Made by a program: the position numbers and the translations under genes
Part shown: positions 46,464 to 49,554 of the stretch, one piece after another
Numbering within the stretch: position 1 is the first letter of the stretch
Layout: the number at the start of each line of letters is the position of its first letter
DNA from: a virus
Strand: one strand, 5' to 3'
Length of the DNA stretch: 49,554 nt
IMG/VR virus record: IMGVR_UViG_3300027573_000043
Coordinates: 1-49,554 of that record
The notes under the pieces: generated by a model
What the model saw: the letters and a program-made list of their open reading frames with translations, nothing else
The model's database searches: none
What the model was told of the DNA's origin: nothing

Positions 46464-48170
46464 ATGACCATCCAGCGACCGATTCTCAAGCATCCGTTCA
46501 GCGACCTGGCGCGCCGCGGACAAACGCCGCCAGGCGACCTGATCCAGGACCAGATCATCGAGACGCACCGGGCGATCGACCAGGTGATCGACGCGCTGGC
46601 CGACATGCAGGCGAAGGCCGCGGCGCAGCCGCCGCAGGCTGGAACGCTCGCGACGATGCCGGAAAGCTTCGAGCGCAGCGCCGTGATGCTGTCGGAGAAC
46701 TCGGCCGAGAACTGGTCGGTCGCGAGCTGGCAGTGGAGCGAGCACATGGACGGCGCGCTGCCGGCCGACACGGTGGCGATGTTCGACATCACCGGCGATC
46801 ACTGGAGCGCCAGATATTGGGCGAACCAGGCGCTGGTCATTCTCGAAGACGCAGAAGACTGGGGCGAACAGGCCGCCGCGAGCGCCGCCGCGGCCGCCGC
46901 ATCCGCTGCGGACGCCGCCGCCTCCGCCGATCTCGCCGACGAGTGGGGCGATCTTTATCTCGGCTCGCACGCTGTCGCGCCGACGACCGACAACGATGGC
47001 GACCCGTTGCAGACAGGGGCTCTCTACTTCGACACGGCCGTCGTGCAGATGCGCTCCTGGAACGGGACTGTCTGGCAAGGATTCGAGACGCTGGGCGACG
47101 TCGCCAGCGACGTGATCTTCGCCCCCGCCGCCGGGATCGCCGCCACCAACGTGCAGGCCGCCATCGTCGAGGCGCTCGCCGACAGCAAGGCGTACGCGGA
47201 CGGGCTGCTCGGCGGGCTCGTCGCGCCCTACACCAAGGCTGAGTCCGATACGAAGTTTGTCGATGTCGCCGGCGATGCGATGACCGGCGATCTCGTCATA
47301 TCGAAATCCGATCCGGTGCTCGTCATCAACAAGGCGTCCAGCGGCCAGAACAACCACATCATCGGCGCAAGAGCCGGCGCGTATCGCTGGATTATGCTGC
47401 CGGGAGATACGGCGGCGGAAGTCGGGGCCAACGCCGGTTCGGATTTCGGCGTCAATCGCTACGATGACGCCGGCGCTCTCCTGGGCCAGCCGTTTCACAT
47501 CAGCCGCGCCACCGGATCGGCGACGTTTCAGAACATCCCGATCTGCGCCGTCGCGCCGACCGTCGACAGCCATCTGGCGAACAGGGCTTATGTCGAGTTC
47601 AGCGCCAGCGCCTGGGGCGCGGCGCACGCCAGCGCGCGCGTCGCCAAGGCTGGCGACACCATGACTGGCGGGCTGACTGTCAACGCCAACAGCAACTACG
47701 CCGGGCAGAGCGCGATCATGATCTACAATGCGGGCGACAGTTTCCTGTCGTTCCATACCGGCGGATATGCGCTCAATCTCGGCCTGTCGGCGACCGGAAA
47801 TACGTTCTATCTCGGCGGATGGTCGCAGGGCGGACATCGCTGGTATTCGGACTCGGCGGGTAATTTCACTGCGACCGGCAACGTCACGGCCTATTCCGAC
47901 GCGCGCCGCAAGAAGGACGTCGTCACCATCAGCGAAGCTCTCGACCTGGTGAAGCGCATGCGCGGCGTGCGCTATCAGCGCACCGACACCGTCGAGCGCG
48001 GCGTCGGCGTCATCGCCCAGGAGATGCAGGAGATCGTGCCGGAAGTCGTGATGGAGGATCCCGGCGGCGACCGGATGCTGAGCGTCGCCTACGGCAACCT
48101 CGTCGGGGTGCTGATCGAGGCGATCAAGGAGCTTGCGGCGCGCGTCGAGGAACTGGAAAACCGCACATGA
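46464..48170 (+). CDS. Tail fibre with C-terminal S74 intramolecular chaperone
   Basis: The 568-residue protein shares its N-terminal 220 residues with the collagen-like fibre ([49 protein letters not shown]). The centre has fibre repeats with GDAMTGDLVISK and AGDTMTGGLTVN. The C-terminus (about 470-568) is a peptidase S74 chaperone, with S478-D479 in AYSDARRKKDV and GVGVIAQEMQEIVPEVV. It helps trimer folding and is often self-cleaved. The stop overlaps the next start. Confidence 0.87.
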   Translation: MTIQRPILKHPFSDLARRGQTPPGDLIQDQIIETHRAIDQVIDALADMQAKAAAQPPQAGTLATMPESFERSAVMLSENSAENWSVASWQWSEHMDGALPADTVAMFDITGDHWSARYWANQALVILEDAEDWGEQAAASAAAAAASAADAAASADLADEWGDLYLGSHAVAPTTDNDGDPLQTGALYFDTAVVQMRSWNGTVWQGFETLGDVASDVIFAPAAGIAATNVQAAIVEALADSKAYADGLLGGLVAPYTKAESDTKFVDVAGDAMTGDLVISKSDPVLVINKASSGQNNHIIGARAGAYRWIMLPGDTAAEVGANAGSDFGVNRYDDAGALLGQPFHISRATGSATFQNIPICAVAPTVDSHLANRAYVEFSASAWGAAHASARVAKAGDTMTGGLTVNANSNYAGQSAIMIYNAGDSFLSFHTGGYALNLGLSATGNTFYLGGWSQGGHRWYSDSAGNFTATGNVTAYSDARRKKDVVTISEALDLVKRMRGVRYQRTDTVERGVGVIAQEMQEIVPEVVMEDPGGDRMLSVAYGNLVGVLIEAIKELAARVEELENRT

Positions 48171-48652
48171 CGACGCCGGCCTATCCCAATCCGACCAGCA
48201 TACAGGACGTCAAGACCGAGTTCGTCGTCATGTACGGTCAGTATAACGATCTCAACAACTGGGGCTCGCTTGTCCTGGGCCGGACGCCGGGAACAGCCGT
48301 GTCTCTCAGCGAGTTCTGGGGCCTGACCGGCGAGCGCAAATACGCCGGTTATGTCGGGCCGCCGGCGTACGACACCGGCCACAACATCGCGATTGCGACA
48401 GCCTGGGGAACGGCGCAGGTCGGCTGGTCGAACGGCGACGGTGCTTTCGCCATCCGGTACTGGCTGTACGAAGGCGGCGGCGCGGCGGTCTGGAATCATT
48501 TCGTGCGGGTCGAACTGCCGAACGGGTCCAGCATCGCGAAGTCGTCGTTTGCTGGTCCGTTGCGGGAGAGCCCGCAGCCGAAATGGTCTTTCATGTATCA
48601 TAACATCGCAGCCACGATGACGACCGGTAACCTGTATTGGGTGTTCCGTTGA
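48167..48652 (+). CDS. Unknown fibre-region protein, 161 aa
   Basis: A beta-rich, aromatic-rich protein (PTSIQDVKTEFVVMYGQYNDLNNWGSLVLGR; SEFWGL; AFAIRYWLYEGGGAAVWNHFVRVEL). It could be a fibre tip, a fibre chaperone or a minor tail protein. The start GT...SLSEFWGLTG resembles phrases in phage tail proteins. It overlaps the S74 fibre gene by ATGA and is followed by the lysis genes. Confidence 0.6.
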   Translation: MTTPAYPNPTSIQDVKTEFVVMYGQYNDLNNWGSLVLGRTPGTAVSLSEFWGLTGERKYAGYVGPPAYDTGHNIAIATAWGTAQVGWSNGDGAFAIRYWLYEGGGAAVWNHFVRVELPNGSSIAKSSFAGPLRESPQPKWSFMYHNIAATMTTGNLYWVFR

Positions 48653-48680
48653 ACGAGCGAACTATGATCGTAATCGGGTG

Positions 48681-49079
48681 ATGAGTGAGACGACCGTATC
48701 TACTCTTGTCGCGGAGCGGGTGATGACCGTGGATACTGATCCGCGCGCCCGGCCTTTGCCGCTGACATCCATGCAGCTAGCCGGGCATACCACCGGCGCG
48801 GTCATTGAGGGACTAGGCCGTACGCCTTTGATGTTGGCGGTGCTTTTGCTGAATGTGATCGGCATCGGCGCGGCGGTCTATTTTCTCAACTTGCTGATCT
48901 CGGGCCAGCAGGCGCATCTCAAGTCGCTGCTGGAAGTCCAGGACAAGCAACAGACCGAACTGGTGACGCTGCACAAGCACGTCTTCGACACGATGGTGGC
49001 GATGCTGCCCAAGGCCGAGAACATCCCGCCCGTCATGCCGACGCCAATGACGCCGACGCCGCGCGGCAGCGCAAGATAG
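48681..49079 (+). CDS. Membrane protein with coiled coil, possible lysis/spanin-type, 132 aa
   Basis: A 50-residue soluble N-terminus is followed by one membrane segment (TPLMLAVLLLNVIGIGAAVYFLNLLI, about 48-73). A short coiled coil follows (LKSLLEVQDKQQTELVTLHKHVF) and then a proline/threonine-rich end. A single-pass membrane protein with periplasmic coiled coil before holin and endolysin fits an i-spanin, but the long N-terminus is unusual. No outer-membrane lipoprotein partner is seen. Confidence 0.6.
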   Translation: MSETTVSTLVAERVMTVDTDPRARPLPLTSMQLAGHTTGAVIEGLGRTPLMLAVLLLNVIGIGAAVYFLNLLISGQQAHLKSLLEVQDKQQTELVTLHKHVFDTMVAMLPKAENIPPVMPTPMTPTPRGSAR

Positions 49080-49088
49080 GAGACAGCC

Positions 49089-49307
49089 ATGACAGTCGCA
49101 GGTCTTGTTAATTTCGTCATCGTTCTGGTCGTCGTCGGCCTGATCTTTTGGTTGCTTAGCTATTTATTGCAGACGCTGCCAGTGCCCGAACCGTTCCGCA
49201 CAGTCGGACGAACCGTATTGATCGTCCTGGCGGTGCTGATCTGCATCTTGTTGTTGCTCGATCTTGTCGGCATGGGCGGCGGCATCCTGCGTCTGCGCGC
49301 TGGATAA
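49089..49307 (+). CDS. Holin-like membrane protein, 72 aa
   Basis: Two membrane segments (LVNFVIVLVVVGLIFWLLSYLL and VLIVLAVLICILLLLDLVG) are linked by a short turn (PVPEPFRTVGR). It is like small two-pass holin-type proteins of alphaproteobacterial phages (Thivi_2564-like). Ribosome-binding site aggaga lies close upstream. It is directly followed by the endolysin, so a role in letting it out is inferred. Confidence 0.75.
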   Translation: MTVAGLVNFVIVLVVVGLIFWLLSYLLQTLPVPEPFRTVGRTVLIVLAVLICILLLLDLVGMGGGILRLRAG

Positions 49308-49311
49308 CTCC

Positions 49312-49554
49312 ATGACCGTCCTGGATCCGGCCTGGTTGTCCGATGTCGTCATGGAACGAATCGTGTGTCATTGGACCGCCGGGACCTACGATGTCTCGGA
49401 TAACGATCGCGCGCATTATCACGTCCTGATCGATCGGTACGGCGTCGCTCATCGGGGGGATAATCCGATCTCCGGCAATGCGCGCGAAGGCGCGTCTGGC
49501 GCAGTTACGTCGCATGTGAAAAATATGAATACAGGATCGATCGGAATCTCAGTT
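49312..49554 (+). CDS. Endolysin, N-acetylmuramoyl-L-alanine amidase (5' part; continues at 6-524)
   Basis: This is the true start of the endolysin, 4 bases after the holin stop. The first 81 residues are encoded here (MTVLDPAWLSDVV...), including zinc ligand H20 in CHWTAG and the YHVLIDRYG strand of the amidase fold. The frame runs off the window end and continues at position 132, because 49429-49554 repeats 6-131. Catalytic residues of the second half are given in the other entry. Confidence 0.88.
   Translation, partial: MTVLDPAWLSDVVMERIVCHWTAGTYDVSDNDRAHYHVLIDRYGVAHRGDNPISGNAREGASGAVTSHVKNMNTGSIGISV
49429..49554. repeat. Terminal overlap, copy 2 (identical to 6-131)
   Basis: The 126-base second copy of the window start marks a circular genome of about 49,423 bp. 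Confidence 0.93.

Noticed and set aside
46452-47837. A 461-codon minus-strand frame opposite the S74 fibre
   Set aside because: Arg/Asp/Gly-rich shadow without domain; the plus strand is clearly coding.

Overview
The window is an essentially complete genome of a temperate, podovirus-like phage (or excised prophage) of an alphaproteobacterium, probably of the Rhizobiales. Three things support this: the DNA is GC-rich, gene order is typical of a phage with tightly overlapping ATGA/TGATG joints, and an integrase sits next to the 3' half of a tRNA-Val(CAC) whose acceptor stem (cgcgccc) fits alphaproteobacterial valine tRNAs. Bases 6-131 are repeated exactly at 49429-49554, so the contig closes into a circle of about 49,423 bp. 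The endolysin gene runs across that join.

Layout on the circle. (1) Lysis and head, 48.7 kb to 8.4 kb through the join: membrane protein, holin-like protein, amidase endolysin, two small proteins, large terminase, portal, a possible ejected protein, scaffold and major capsid protein. (2) Short-tail and ejection module, 8.4-19.8 kb: adaptor and tail proteins, a polyvalent-type protein with an HEIQH metallopeptidase motif, two GNAT acyltransferases, four internal virion proteins and a SleB + M15 cell-wall hydrolase. No tape measure or tail-sheath gene is seen, which fits a podovirus. (3) Lysogeny module, 19.8-22.1 kb: attP, integrase, excisionase and repressor leftward, then a Cro-like gene rightward. 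(4) Early replication and modification operon, 22.1-34.8 kb: RuvC-like resolvase, SNF2-type helicase, Fe-S PD-(D/E)XK nuclease (DUF2800 type), DUF2815 ssDNA-binding protein, a run of small proteins, ParB-like protein, MT-A70 adenine methyltransferase, small cytosine-methyltransferase-like protein and family A DNA polymerase. (5) Primase and SF3 helicase, 35.2-38.3 kb, followed by an iteron cluster that is the best candidate for the replication origin. (6) A probable small terminase and a 440-bp non-coding region with repeats, 38.5-39.7 kb. (7) A leftward accessory cluster of eight small genes, 39.7-42.1 kb. (8) Tail fibres, 42.3-48.6 kb: two paralogous fibres (one collagen-like, one with an S74 chaperone), a cysteine-rich spike-like protein and a protein with a duplicated module.

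The most striking feature is in the DNA polymerase gene. It carries an in-frame 285-residue intein (33004-33858) with N- and C-terminal splicing blocks, but no endonuclease in its own frame. Instead a separate 209-residue HNH endonuclease gene (33206-33835), with its own strong ribosome-binding site, lies wholly inside the intein in a different reading frame. Other points of interest are the iteron origin, a hairpin that covers the scaffold ribosome-binding site, the ejected metallopeptidase and acyltransferases, and a rare-codon patch in the terminase.

Functions are read from motifs and remembered family features. No database search was possible.
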